Source: Pseudomonadota bacterium (lineage in GTDB: Bacteria > Pseudomonadota > Gammaproteobacteria > Burkholderiales > Burkholderiaceae_B). Taken from it: a DNA stretch of 64,000 nucleotides. The first letter of the stretch is position 1. The number at the start of each line of letters is the position of its first letter. This document shows, piece by piece, positions 44,586 through 53,040 of this stretch. Made by a program: the position numbers and the translations under genes. The stretch is from positions 1-64,000 of the forward strand of contig JAEWHK010000026.1 of NCBI GenBank assembly GCA_023387815.1, written 5' to 3'. The notes below the pieces were generated by a model that was not told the origin of the DNA, made no database searches, and saw only the letters and a list, made by a program, of their open reading frames with translations.

Positions 44586-44612
44586 TCATCTTAAAAATGA
44601 GGAGTCAGACTG

Positions 44613-45116
44613 CTACTGCAGCGAAACACCGTTAAGAAATTCGTCTGCCACCGGTTCCTTCAGGGTATTGTCCTGTCCGGCCGAATAGGCCTGTATCACC
44701 ACACCATTGCCCGCGAAAACCTTGACATAAATGCTGGCATTGTCATTACCCACAGCTTTACGGAATATCAGTTTTTCGCCAAAGGGCGGCAAGGTATCGG
44801 GTACCGGTTCATTCATGCTCGCATAGACAGACCGCAGCAAGGCTTCGCCCACTTTGCGTGAACTGGCTTCGTCCTGCTTGTCTTCAGGCAGAACGCTGTA
44901 CACAACGGCAAATACCTGATCGTCAACCAGCGCCATGTCCATGGTAAAGGGATATTTTTCACCTTCCAGTTCTATGGTTCGTGATTCGCTGCGTGGCTTA
45001 TCGGGAAACGCCGCTTTGACGTGTCCATTTGCCGTGGTCACTTCGCGCCAGTCATATTTTGGCGAGCACCCGACAAGCAGAACTGCGAAAAATACCAGAG
45101 CCAAACGTTTGATCAC
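44613..45116 (-). CDS. Small predicted lipoprotein of unknown function
   Basis: A lipoprotein signal (IKRLALVFFAVLLVGCSPKYDW) leads to a mature domain of about 150 residues of beta-rich sequence (FPDKPRSESRTIELEGEKYPFTM). No catalytic motif is evident. GTG at 45116 is preferred because GGAG lies eight bases upstream; a GTG at 45125 overlaps that site. It sits alone between metX and the divergent gshA. Confidence 0.8.
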   Translation of the reverse strand: MIKRLALVFFAVLLVGCSPKYDWREVTTANGHVKAAFPDKPRSESRTIELEGEKYPFTMDMALVDDQVFAVVYSVLPEDKQDEASSRKVGEALLRSVYASMNEPVPDTLPPFGEKLIFRKAVGNDNASIYVKVFAGNGVVIQAYSAGQDNTLKEPVADEFLNGVSLQ

Positions 45117-45226
45117 CTGAACCACTCCAAATAATTAATCCGAAACCAGCCGTTTTAAAACGGAAAAGCGGCCGAAGTCCCTTAAAATCAGCAATTATTG
45201 ATTTTCAAGATTTCTCAGGACGACCT

Positions 45227-46780
45227 GTGCAGCGCATGAACACACTACAGCAGCATCGAGACTCGCTAACTCATATTCTACGCGGAATTGAACGTGAAGG
45301 CCTGCGGATTGACCGCGACGGCGCGCTCGCCACAACGCCACATCCTGCGCTTCTGGGCTCGGCGCTCACGCATCCGAATATCACGACCGATTATTCGGAA
45401 TCGCTGATTGAGCTGATTACCGGCACCCATACCTCCGTGGATGGCCTGCTGGAAGAACTGACCAACGTGCATCGGTTTGCGACACGTCAGTTCCCTTCGG
45501 AAAGCATCTGGATGCAGTCAATGCCGGGCAATCTGCCGGCCGACAGCGACATCCCCATTGCGACCTATGGCACATCCAACAGCGGCATGCTGCGCCACGT
45601 GTATCGACGCGGCCTGGCTGAGCGTTATGGCCGAGCCATGCAATGTATTGCCGGTCTGCACTACAATTTCTCGCTTCCCGAATCGCTCTGGGAGCACCTG
45701 GATCTGGAAGGCGACACACCGGCAGATCGCCAGTCTGTTGGCTACATGGGCCTGATTCGCAATTTCACGCGCTATAGCTGGCTGCTCATGTACCTGTTTG
45801 GCGCCTCTCCTGCGGTGGCCCGATCCTTCCTGGGCGACCGGCCCAACCCGCTGCGCGAACTCGATCACGACACGCTTTATCTGCCCTACGCAACAAGCCT
45901 GCGCATGAGCGATCTGGGTTACCAGAACGACGCACAAGCCGGCCTGAAGATGTGCTACAACGACCTGCCCACCTTCGTGCGCAAAATGTATCACGCCGTC
46001 ACCCAGCCCTGGCCTGAGTATCAGGCCATTGGCACGCATCGCGATGGCGAATGGATTCAGCTGAACACGAACGTGCTGCAGATCGAAAACGAATACTATT
46101 CAACCATTCGTCCAAAACGCACCACAGGCAGGGGCGAACGACCCATTACGGCATTGATGGAGCGCGGTATCCAGTACGTAGAAATCCGCTGTCTGGATGT
46201 CGACCCCTTCAGCCCCGTGGGTATCAGCAATGCGACCTGTCATTTCATGGATGCCTTCCTGCTGTTCTGCGCCGTGCACGACAGTCGTCTGTTCCCCTAT
46301 GATGGTTTCTGTGAGGAAAGCCAGGCCAACTTCACCGATGTCGTCAATCGCGGACGCGATCCCTCGCTGCGCCTGACCAGTAATGGCGAAGACATTTCGA
46401 TTCCCGATTGGGGCAACCAGTTGCTGGATCAGATCGCCCTTTATGCGAAGGAGCTGGACATCGCCTTCAGCACCACACAGTACAGTGCTGCCATTCAGGA
46501 ACAGCGTCACAAGCTGGATGACGTCTCTGCAACGCCATCGGCACGTATCCTTAAAGAACTGCGCGAAAGTGGTCTGAGTTTTGCCGACTACACGTTGCTG
46601 CAAAGTCAGCGCCTCACCGACGAATTGCGTTATGGTGAGCTTTCTGCCGAAGTCGAACAACAGATGCGCGCGAGCGCCACAGAGTCGCTTGAAGAGCAGA
46701 AAAAAATGGAAGCGTCCGACAGTGAAAGCTTTGACGAGTACGTCGAACGTTACATGGCTGCCCTGAAGCGGCCGGAATAA
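45227..46780 (+). CDS. gshA: Glutamate-cysteine ligase
   Basis: GshA makes gamma-glutamylcysteine, the first step of glutathione synthesis. The 517-aa protein is the proteobacterial class-I type (GIEREGLRID near the start, THPNITTDYSESLIELIT, and YVEIRCLDVDPF late). The start is GTG with AGGA six bases upstream; an ATG three codons later is the alternative. A Rieske oxygenase gene follows only 12 bases after its stop. The second-step gene gshB is not in the window. Confidence 0.94.
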   Translation: MQRMNTLQQHRDSLTHILRGIEREGLRIDRDGALATTPHPALLGSALTHPNITTDYSESLIELITGTHTSVDGLLEELTNVHRFATRQFPSESIWMQSMPGNLPADSDIPIATYGTSNSGMLRHVYRRGLAERYGRAMQCIAGLHYNFSLPESLWEHLDLEGDTPADRQSVGYMGLIRNFTRYSWLLMYLFGASPAVARSFLGDRPNPLRELDHDTLYLPYATSLRMSDLGYQNDAQAGLKMCYNDLPTFVRKMYHAVTQPWPEYQAIGTHRDGEWIQLNTNVLQIENEYYSTIRPKRTTGRGERPITALMERGIQYVEIRCLDVDPFSPVGISNATCHFMDAFLLFCAVHDSRLFPYDGFCEESQANFTDVVNRGRDPSLRLTSNGEDISIPDWGNQLLDQIALYAKELDIAFSTTQYSAAIQEQRHKLDDVSATPSARILKELRESGLSFADYTLLQSQRLTDELRYGELSAEVEQQMRASATESLEEQKKMEASDSESFDEYVERYMAALKRPE

Positions 46781-46792
46781 ACGGAGGATCTC

Positions 46793-47878
46793 ATGTTTTT
46801 GAAGAATGCCTGGTATGTCGCGGCATGGAGTCACGACATAGGACAGGCGCTTTATCCATTGCAGTTGCTCAATGAAAACCTGGTGTTTTACCGCCAGCAG
46901 GACGGCCAGGTAGCAGCCCTTGAAGACGCCTGTCCCCATCGCAAACTGCCCCTGTCCATGGGACGACTGGTCAATGATGCCGTCGAATGTGGTTACCACG
47001 GTCTCACTTTCAACAGACAAGGTGCCTGTATTTTCGCGCCTGGCGCAAAAATTCCGAAAGCGGCGGCAGTGAAAAGCTATGCCGTCACAGAAAAATATGG
47101 ACTGGTCTGGGTATGGATGGGAGAGGCAGACAATGCCGACAGCTCGCTGATTCCGCAAATTGCCGAATATGGCGATCCCGAGTGGGGGCTGAATCAGGGC
47201 GACGCCATGGTGGTGGAATGTAATTATCTGTATATGACAGACAACCTGCTGGATCCCTCGCACGTTGCCTGGGTACATCGCAGTTCTTTTGGCAACAGCG
47301 CCTGTGAAAACGAACCGCTGACCACCGTGGTGGCCGACAATGGCGTCACGGTGTCACGCTGGATGTACAACACCGAAGTTGCGCCGTTTTATGCGCAGTT
47401 TGTCAAATTCAGCGGCAATTGTGATCGCAAGCAGCATTATGAGGTGCGCTATCCCTCGCATGCCATCATCAAGGCCGTCTTTACACCTGCCGGAACCGGT
47501 GGCGATGACGCGCCGCTGCATCCGGACGTCTTTCTGATGGATTCGTATAATTTCCTGACACCAATAGACGAAAAGACAACGCGTTATTTCTGGTTCCAGC
47601 TCAGGAATTTCAGTCCTGATGACGCCGAAGTATCTCGACAATTTGCCGAAGGGGTTCGCAAGGCATTTGAAGAAGACCGGATTGTGCTGAGTGCCGTGCA
47701 AAAAGGCATGGACAATCGCCGCACGCCGTTCATCAATCTCAAGCTGGATGGCGGCCCGATCAAATTCCGCAAGGCCCTGGAACGGCAGATTGAACAGGAA
47801 CAGGAAGCACAGCACGACACATCAACCGTATCCAGAACCATTATTCCGATACAGGAAACGGCCATCGCCCAGTCCTGA
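46793..47878 (+). CDS. Rieske-type ring-hydroxylating oxygenase (VanA-like)
   Basis: This is the oxygenase component of a Rieske non-heme iron enzyme, 361 aa. The 2Fe-2S ligands are C47 and H49 (CPH) and C66 and H69 (CGYH). The mononuclear iron site is NLLDPSHVAWVH (H157, H162). It resembles vanillate O-demethylase subunit A and related demethylases. No reductase (VanB-like) gene is adjacent, so electrons must come from elsewhere. AGGA (GGAGGATCTC) precedes the ATG. Linkage to gshA is tight and probably operonic. Confidence 0.9.
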   Translation: MFLKNAWYVAAWSHDIGQALYPLQLLNENLVFYRQQDGQVAALEDACPHRKLPLSMGRLVNDAVECGYHGLTFNRQGACIFAPGAKIPKAAAVKSYAVTEKYGLVWVWMGEADNADSSLIPQIAEYGDPEWGLNQGDAMVVECNYLYMTDNLLDPSHVAWVHRSSFGNSACENEPLTTVVADNGVTVSRWMYNTEVAPFYAQFVKFSGNCDRKQHYEVRYPSHAIIKAVFTPAGTGGDDAPLHPDVFLMDSYNFLTPIDEKTTRYFWFQLRNFSPDDAEVSRQFAEGVRKAFEEDRIVLSAVQKGMDNRRTPFINLKLDGGPIKFRKALERQIEQEQEAQHDTSTVSRTIIPIQETAIAQS

Positions 47879-47929
47879 TCCTGGCCGGTCCGCAGTCTAC
47901 GCACTTAAGCACGGCACTGATGAATCAGC

Positions 47930-47966
47930 TCGGTGAACGCAGAGGACATATTGCTTCGTTCACCGA
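47930..47966. terminator. Inverted repeat after the Rieske gene
   Basis: A 10-bp stem, TCGGTGAACG / CGTTCACCGA, with a 17-base loop begins 51 bases after the Rieske stop. There is no T-run. It may be a weak terminator between convergent genes or a protein-binding palindrome. Confidence 0.4.
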
Positions 47967-48045
47967 TCAGACGAGGTGGCGGCGGCTGAACCTTTAGCCA
48001 TGAAAGCACAACAGCACAATCACCGCCGTGCTACCACGATTGCAA

Positions 48046-48240
48046 TCAATCCTTTTTCTTGCTGACATGTTCCGGTTTGCCTTTGCGTTTGGTAGAGGCA
48101 AAGTCTTCCAGTTCTTTCTCTGACATGGATTCATACATGGACCTGGACGCCCCTTTCAGGCTGCTGACCTTGGTTTCTCCACGCTTGGCAGACAGCGCTG
48201 CACCTGCTGCTTTCTGCTGATCCTGTGATTTTGCTGGCAT
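48046..48240 (-). CDS. DUF3008 family small basic protein
   Basis: The 64-aa protein is rich in Lys, Ser and Glu (MPAKSQDQQKAAGAALSAKRGE...) and ends HVSKKKD, matching DUF3008, a family of unknown function. AGGAG is seven bases before the ATG at 48240; another ATG at 48246 is too close to it. It is a single gene, convergent with the Rieske gene. Composition suggests a disordered or nucleic-acid-associated protein. Confidence 0.85.
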   Translation of the reverse strand: MPAKSQDQQKAAGAALSAKRGETKVSSLKGASRSMYESMSEKELEDFASTKRKGKPEHVSKKKD

Positions 48241-48452
48241 TGTCATTCTCCTTTTCAGATTAAGGGAACTACACTATGACCATAACATTTTCAGAAGAAC
48301 AGGTGAGCCATTTTCGGCACTCACCCTCTTTGTCCTGCAGAGGCGATTAACCTACTATTATTTAGTCCGCAGTTGACTGCCACCGGATCCGACACCCATC
48401 TATCAGACGGGTCGTAACGCGAAAGGGGCTGGCGCCTCCCCGGCATCACGCC

Positions 48453-49217
48453 TTACTTCAGGTTTCCCGTCAAAAACGTTGCCAGTCGTGCACTTTTGGG
48501 ATGGCTCAGAATCTCATCCGGCGGGCCCTCTTCTTCAACGACACCCTGATGCAGGAACACGACATGACTGGAGACGCGTCGCGCAAACGCCATCTCATGA
48601 GTCACGATAATCATTGTTCGACCTTCCTCAGCGAGTTTCTGCATAACACGCAACACCTCTCCCACCAGTTCAGGATCGAGTGCCGAAGTGGGTTCATCAA
48701 ATAACATGACTTCAGGTTCCAGGGCGAGCGCACGTGCAATCGCCACGCGCTGTTGCTGACCACCGGACAGATGCACCGGATATTTGCCAAGAATATCCGC
48801 GCTCAGCCCCACCTTCAGCAGATTGCTCTGCGCCCGTTGCAGTGCTTCTTCACGCGAAATGCCCAGCACATTGATCGGTGCGGCAGTGATATTTTCCTGG
48901 ACCGTCATATGCGACCACAGATTGAAATGCTGGAAAACCATGGCCAGGCGCGTACGTATATACTGCAACTGTTTTCTATCAGCCGGCACCAGCGTGCCCT
49001 TGCGCCTCACGGTTCTGAGCTCTTCGCCGTGAATGAAAATGCGCCCTTCATCAGGCGTTTCCAGAAAGTTCATGCAGCGTAACAAGGTGCTTTTACCCGA
49101 ACCACTGGACCCGATAATGCTGATCACATCACCCTTATTGGCCACCAGCGAAACGCCCTTGAGCACTTCATTATTGCCAAACCGTTTGTGAATATTCTCG
49201 GCGCGCAGATTTTCCAT
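48453..49217 (-). CDS. hisP: Basic amino-acid ABC transporter ATP-binding protein (HisP-like)
   Basis: This is the ATPase of a histidine/lysine/arginine/ornithine-type importer, 254 aa. Walker A is GSSGSGKST at residues 36-44, with signature LSGGQQQR, Walker B VMLFDEP and H-loop THEM. The HisP-type insertion (RTVRRKGTLVPADRKQLQYIRTRLAMVFQ) separates it from GlnQ-like ATPases. It is the last gene of the hisJ-hisQ-hisM-hisP run, 13 bp after hisM. Confidence 0.92.
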   Translation of the reverse strand: MENLRAENIHKRFGNNEVLKGVSLVANKGDVISIIGSSGSGKSTLLRCMNFLETPDEGRIFIHGEELRTVRRKGTLVPADRKQLQYIRTRLAMVFQHFNLWSHMTVQENITAAPINVLGISREEALQRAQSNLLKVGLSADILGKYPVHLSGGQQQRVAIARALALEPEVMLFDEPTSALDPELVGEVLRVMQKLAEEGRTMIIVTHEMAFARRVSSHVVFLHQGVVEEEGPPDEILSHPKSARLATFLTGNLK

Positions 49218-49230
49218 AATGATTTTTGTA

Positions 49231-49941
49231 TTAATTTGTGGCAGGCTTCAGAAAGCCAAGCCACCTTTTTTCAGCCCTGCGAAACAATGCGACCAGTACC
49301 ATTGCCAGAGCGGCATACAGAATGGCGGCCAGCCCGAAAGCAGGCAGGGAATTGAATGTTGCACTATTGACGTCGCGCGCAACCTTGAGTAATTCAGGAA
49401 CCGTTGCCGTAAAGGCCAGGGACGTCGAATGCAATACCAGAATGACTTCATTGCTGTAATACGGGAGCGCACGGCGGAATGCAGACGGCAGAATCAGTTT
49501 GGTGTACAGCCTGAATCGCGAAAAACCAAACGCCTGGGCCGCTTCGATTTCGCCGTGAGGAATAGACCGGATTGCACCGGCCAGCACTTCCGTCATATAG
49601 GCACAGGTATTGATCGTGAAGGCCAGAATAACGCAATTGAAGCCATCGCGAAAGAATGTGGCCAGAAACGGGGTCTGACGCACCACGGAAAGACTGAACA
49701 AACCGGTGTAAACCAGCAGCAGCTGCACATACAATGGTGTGCCGCGAAACACGAAGGTGTAAACGCGCACAGGCACACTGACCCAGCGATTGGAGGAACA
49801 CCGCCATATCGCCATGGGAATGGCCAGCAACGTGCCAAACAGGACCGAGAGCAGCAATATCCACATGGTCATCGCCAGCCCGGTCATGGGCGTGCCGAAT
49901 CCCAGATAGGCCTGCCAGTACCGGTCAAGAATCTCGCTCAC
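49231..49941 (-). CDS. hisM: Basic amino-acid ABC transporter permease (HisM-like)
   Basis: This 236-aa permease has five or so membrane segments and the amino-acid EAA loop (EIEAAQAFGFSRFRLYTKLILPSAFRRALP). The FRGTPLYVQLLLVY segment is characteristic of HisM. It starts with GTG overlapping the hisQ stop (GTGA). Confidence 0.92.
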   Translation of the reverse strand: MSEILDRYWQAYLGFGTPMTGLAMTMWILLLSVLFGTLLAIPMAIWRCSSNRWVSVPVRVYTFVFRGTPLYVQLLLVYTGLFSLSVVRQTPFLATFFRDGFNCVILAFTINTCAYMTEVLAGAIRSIPHGEIEAAQAFGFSRFRLYTKLILPSAFRRALPYYSNEVILVLHSTSLAFTATVPELLKVARDVNSATFNSLPAFGLAAILYAALAMVLVALFRRAEKRWLGFLKPATN

Positions 49942-50624
49942 AGTCGCACCTCCCGCACACCGGCAGAATAGCGACGATCAAGCCAGGACAGCACAACCAG
50001 ACTCACGGCCGTCATGCAAAGATAAATGGCGGCAGCCACAAGGTTGAAGAAAAACAGCTGTTGGGTACTGCGCCCCGCCTGCTGAGTCACGGTCACAATA
50101 TCCAGCAGACCAATAATGGATACCAGCGCCGTGGCCTTGATAATCACCTGCAGATTGTTATTGAGTCCGGGCAGCGCATAGCGGATCAGTTGCGGCAGCA
50201 GAATCAGACGAAAGACCGTGAAGGCAGACATGCCCGTTGCATACCCGGCCTCAAGCTGACCACGCGGCACGGATTGAATCGCCCCGCGGAACGTTTCCGT
50301 CATATAGGCGCCATAAATAAAGGAGAGCGTTGTGACACCGGCGGAGAAGGCGTCCATCTGATATTGCGGCCAGCCGGCAGCGGAACAGATGGCGTTGATA
50401 AGTTCCTGCAGGTTGTAGAACACCAGCAGCATGATGACCAGGTCCGGCACACTGCGTATCAGTGTGGTGTAGCCGGTGAACGTCCAGCGCAGCAAAGGAT
50501 TGGACGACAGCTTGCACATCGCCCCGATCATGCCGATGATGATCGAAAAGACTAGCGTCAACAGGGTCAGCAAACAGGTTGCGAGCGTACCGGCCCATAT
50601 CTGGGATCCATAACCGTACAGCAT
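49938..50624 (-). CDS. hisQ: Basic amino-acid ABC transporter permease (HisQ-like)
   Basis: This is a 228-aa permease, partner of HisM. It shows RSVPDLVIMLLVFYNLQELIN, typical of HisQ/ArtQ proteins, and the EAA loop QLEAGYATGMSAFTVFRLILLPQLIRYALPG. It is the first permease gene, 162 bp after the binding-protein gene, a gap that may hold an attenuating hairpin to balance binding protein over permease. Confidence 0.92.
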   Translation of the reverse strand: MLYGYGSQIWAGTLATCLLTLLTLVFSIIIGMIGAMCKLSSNPLLRWTFTGYTTLIRSVPDLVIMLLVFYNLQELINAICSAAGWPQYQMDAFSAGVTTLSFIYGAYMTETFRGAIQSVPRGQLEAGYATGMSAFTVFRLILLPQLIRYALPGLNNNLQVIIKATALVSIIGLLDIVTVTQQAGRSTQQLFFFNLVAAAIYLCMTAVSLVVLSWLDRRYSAGVREVRL

Positions 50625-50786
50625 CGGGTTCCTTACATATTAATTAATCTTGCGATGTTCCGTTGTCGCCGTGGCGGGTACGAACCGCAGCGGCAAGCAG
50701 AGATCGCGGGCAGACTGCCTGGCCCAAAATGCAAACTGCGCGGCAATGGGCACCAGGCCGAGCCGCGCAGCCTCAGGAATCAGAAT

Positions 50787-51563
50787 TTACTCGCGTTCCT
50801 TGATGCCGTACTTTGTGTAAGCGTCAAGAATCTTTTTGTACTCACCGTCCTGTTTCATATCGGCCAGTGCCTTGTCAATTTTGCCTTTGAGCTCGCCATC
50901 TTCCTTGCGCAGCCCAATGCCATTACCGTTGCCAAAGACCTCGGGGTCTGACACTGGCGTACCGACCAGCTTGAAGTTCTTGCCATCGGGAGTATCGAAA
51001 AAGATGGTGGCTGCGGCCGAATCCTGCAATGTGGCATCTACACGACCCAGTGCCAGATCCTGCTTGGCCAGATCATCATTCTGATAGGAAACCAGATTCA
51101 CACCCTTGTCTTTCCAGTGCTTCTCGGCATAGGCGGCCTGAGTTGTGCCCTGCACGATACCCACGGTTTTGCCTTTTAGGGATTCTGCTGTCGTATCCAG
51201 CCCTTCGCTGTCCTTGGGCACCATCAAGCGGGTAGAACTGGCGTACATCACATCAGAAAACAGCACCTGTTTCTCGCGCTCTTTGGTAATGGTCATACCG
51301 GAGAGAATGCCGTCGATTTTTTTGGCTTTCAGGGCGGGAATGACGCCATCGAAATTCATGCGAATCCACTCACAGTCGGCCTCAATGCGCTTGCAGATGG
51401 ATTTACCCATATCCACATCAATTCCAACCAGCTCACCTTGCGGATTGACCGACTCGAACGGCGCGAAAGTTGGGTCAATACCCAGGCGCAGCTTGACAGG
51501 CGCAGCAGAGACCGCTGCTGGGAGCAATGCGCTGAGCACTGCTGCAACAAATAGTTTTTTCAT
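50787..51563 (-). CDS. hisJ: Periplasmic lysine/arginine/ornithine/histidine-binding protein
   Basis: This is a type II periplasmic binding protein of the HisJ/ArgT family, 258 aa. A signal peptide (MKKLFVAAVLSALLPAAVSA) is followed by LRLGIDPTFAPFESVNPQGELVGIDVDMGKSIC, the family start. The pair CKRIEADC gives the short disulfide seen in HisJ. The ATG at 51563 follows TTAGGA directly; the frame open upstream is unsupported. It is the first gene of the importer operon and divergent from a DUF2817 hydrolase. Confidence 0.93.
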   Translation of the reverse strand: MKKLFVAAVLSALLPAAVSAAPVKLRLGIDPTFAPFESVNPQGELVGIDVDMGKSICKRIEADCEWIRMNFDGVIPALKAKKIDGILSGMTITKEREKQVLFSDVMYASSTRLMVPKDSEGLDTTAESLKGKTVGIVQGTTQAAYAEKHWKDKGVNLVSYQNDDLAKQDLALGRVDATLQDSAAATIFFDTPDGKNFKLVGTPVSDPEVFGNGNGIGLRKEDGELKGKIDKALADMKQDGEYKKILDAYTKYGIKERE

Positions 51564-51757
51564 TCCTAATCCCGGGATACATATCGTAAATAATTGCAGT
51601 AGTATAACGCCTTGTCCCGGTTTCATATATGGATTGGCTCCCGGATACAACGCGATACCACGCGCAGATGCAGGATTTTTGCATAATTTGCCCGCGGATT
51701 CTGCAATTTTTCCATGAAACCGACCTTTTCCCACCTGTTCGGCTCCGCTATTTGCTC

Positions 51758-52891
51758 ATGACACCCTTCGAACCTGCAGATTTACCCATCTTCCGTCTCG
51801 CGCCTTCGCAACTGACCTACTCGCAGCTGCGCGCCTCTTTTCTGAAGGCGGCCCACCACCGGGGAGCAACCCTGCACGCCTACCCTCACCCGCTCAAAGG
51901 CGTGGAAAACGAGAATCTCTGTACCGACGTCGCTATTGCCGGTGACCAGAATGCCGAAAAATGGCTGGTTGTTGTCTCGGGCACTCATGGGGTGGAAGGC
52001 TATTACGGCTCCATTTGCCAGACGCGCTTTCTGCTGGAACAGGAGGTATCGGCCGCTGCAGGCATCGGCATTCTGCTGATTCATCTCATCAACCCATACG
52101 GCACCTCATGGAAGCGGCGGGTTAATGAAGACAATATGGATCTGAATCGCAATTATCTGGATTTCAGCAAACCGCTGCCCGCCAATCCAGGCTACGAAGC
52201 CGTCCATGATCTGTTCGCCTCCGATATCCGGGATCCGGAAACGCGGCTGGCCCGGGAGAAACGCTGGCAGCAGGTTGTGCAGGATAAAGGTTATGCTGCA
52301 TTGATGAATATTGTGGAGGCCGGTCAGTACCAGCACCGCGACGGACTGTATTACGGTGGCGACAAACCGAGCTGGTCCAATCAGACGCTGCATCGTATTC
52401 TGGAGAACCACCTGCCCGCCCATGCGCGTGAAATCATCAGCTTTGATCTGCACACAGGAGCGGGTGATTATGGCCATCCCATGCTCATGGCCATTTCTGA
52501 AGAGGATTATCCTGGCATTGCGCGCGCCCAGGAAATTTACGGTCCCTGGCTGTATACCGTAATTACCGGCGCCAACAATGCCAGCGATACCGGCATTTCC
52601 GCCGCAGCCACAGGCTATACCTCAGCGGCCATGGTGAATTTGTTCCGGGATCGCGCGTTCACGCAACTGGTCGTGGAATGTGGAACTTACAGCAGCCAGG
52701 AAGTCGGTCAGCCAGCGTTGCTGGCCGATCATTATCTTCATCTTTTTGGTGATCCTGCCAGCGAAGAAGGACGGAAGGTCAAACAGCAACTGCTGGAATT
52801 TTTCTTCCCGTCTGACCCTGACTGGCAGGCGCTGGTGCAGTTTCGGACACGGCAGATTCTGGAGCGTGCCGTACAGGCACTTCGCGCCTGA
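51758..52891 (+). CDS. DUF2817 M14-like zinc hydrolase
   Basis: This 377-aa cytoplasmic protein is related to M14 carboxypeptidases and succinylglutamate desuccinylase. Zinc ligands are probably His77 and Glu80 (GTHGVEG), with a third in FDLHTGAGDYGH; VVECGTYS may carry the catalytic Glu. DUF2817 proteins have no firmly assigned substrate. It is divergent from the basic amino-acid importer genes, which suggests an acylated or peptide-bound basic amino acid as substrate; this is inference. The start is taken at ATG 51758; the longer frame lies in the promoter gap. Confidence 0.85.
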   Translation: MTPFEPADLPIFRLAPSQLTYSQLRASFLKAAHHRGATLHAYPHPLKGVENENLCTDVAIAGDQNAEKWLVVVSGTHGVEGYYGSICQTRFLLEQEVSAAAGIGILLIHLINPYGTSWKRRVNEDNMDLNRNYLDFSKPLPANPGYEAVHDLFASDIRDPETRLAREKRWQQVVQDKGYAALMNIVEAGQYQHRDGLYYGGDKPSWSNQTLHRILENHLPAHAREIISFDLHTGAGDYGHPMLMAISEEDYPGIARAQEIYGPWLYTVITGANNASDTGISAAATGYTSAAMVNLFRDRAFTQLVVECGTYSSQEVGQPALLADHYLHLFGDPASEEGRKVKQQLLEFFFPSDPDWQALVQFRTRQILERAVQALRA

Positions 52892-52969
52892 ATGAGGTTG
52901 ATGCAGGCGTCAGGACCCTGATCCTGGCGTCTGAGCCTTTCATGACATGTTCAACATCATATGCCCAAT

Positions 52970-53014
52970 AGCATGAAGGCAGGAGCAACATTCGTTGCAT
53001 CCTGCCTTCATGCT
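52970..53014. terminator. Long hairpin between DUF2817 and dctA
   Basis: A perfect 15-bp stem, AGCATGAAGGCAGGA / TCCTGCCTTCATGCT, is extended inward by GCAAC / GTTGC across a single bulged A, giving about 20 pairs around a four-base loop. It sits between two converging genes and is probably a bidirectional terminator, though T-runs are short. Confidence 0.65.
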
Positions 53015-53040
53015 ATTTGACCTGACTGATTGACAGCAGC

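Noticed and set aside
44509..44612. SAM-type riboswitch upstream of metX
   Set aside because: The leader is short and lacks the conserved cores of SAM riboswitch classes I know; kept only as a low-interest structural observation.
46100..47278. A 392-codon open frame on the minus strand across gshA and the Rieske gene
   Set aside because: It is fully antisense to two well-identified genes, has no family features and reads as a codon-bias shadow.
50600..51600. The HisJ-type protein as the missing binding protein for AapQMP
   Set aside because: It has its own permeases and ATPase directly downstream, and is 30 kb from aapQMP; sharing is possible but not supported by sequence.
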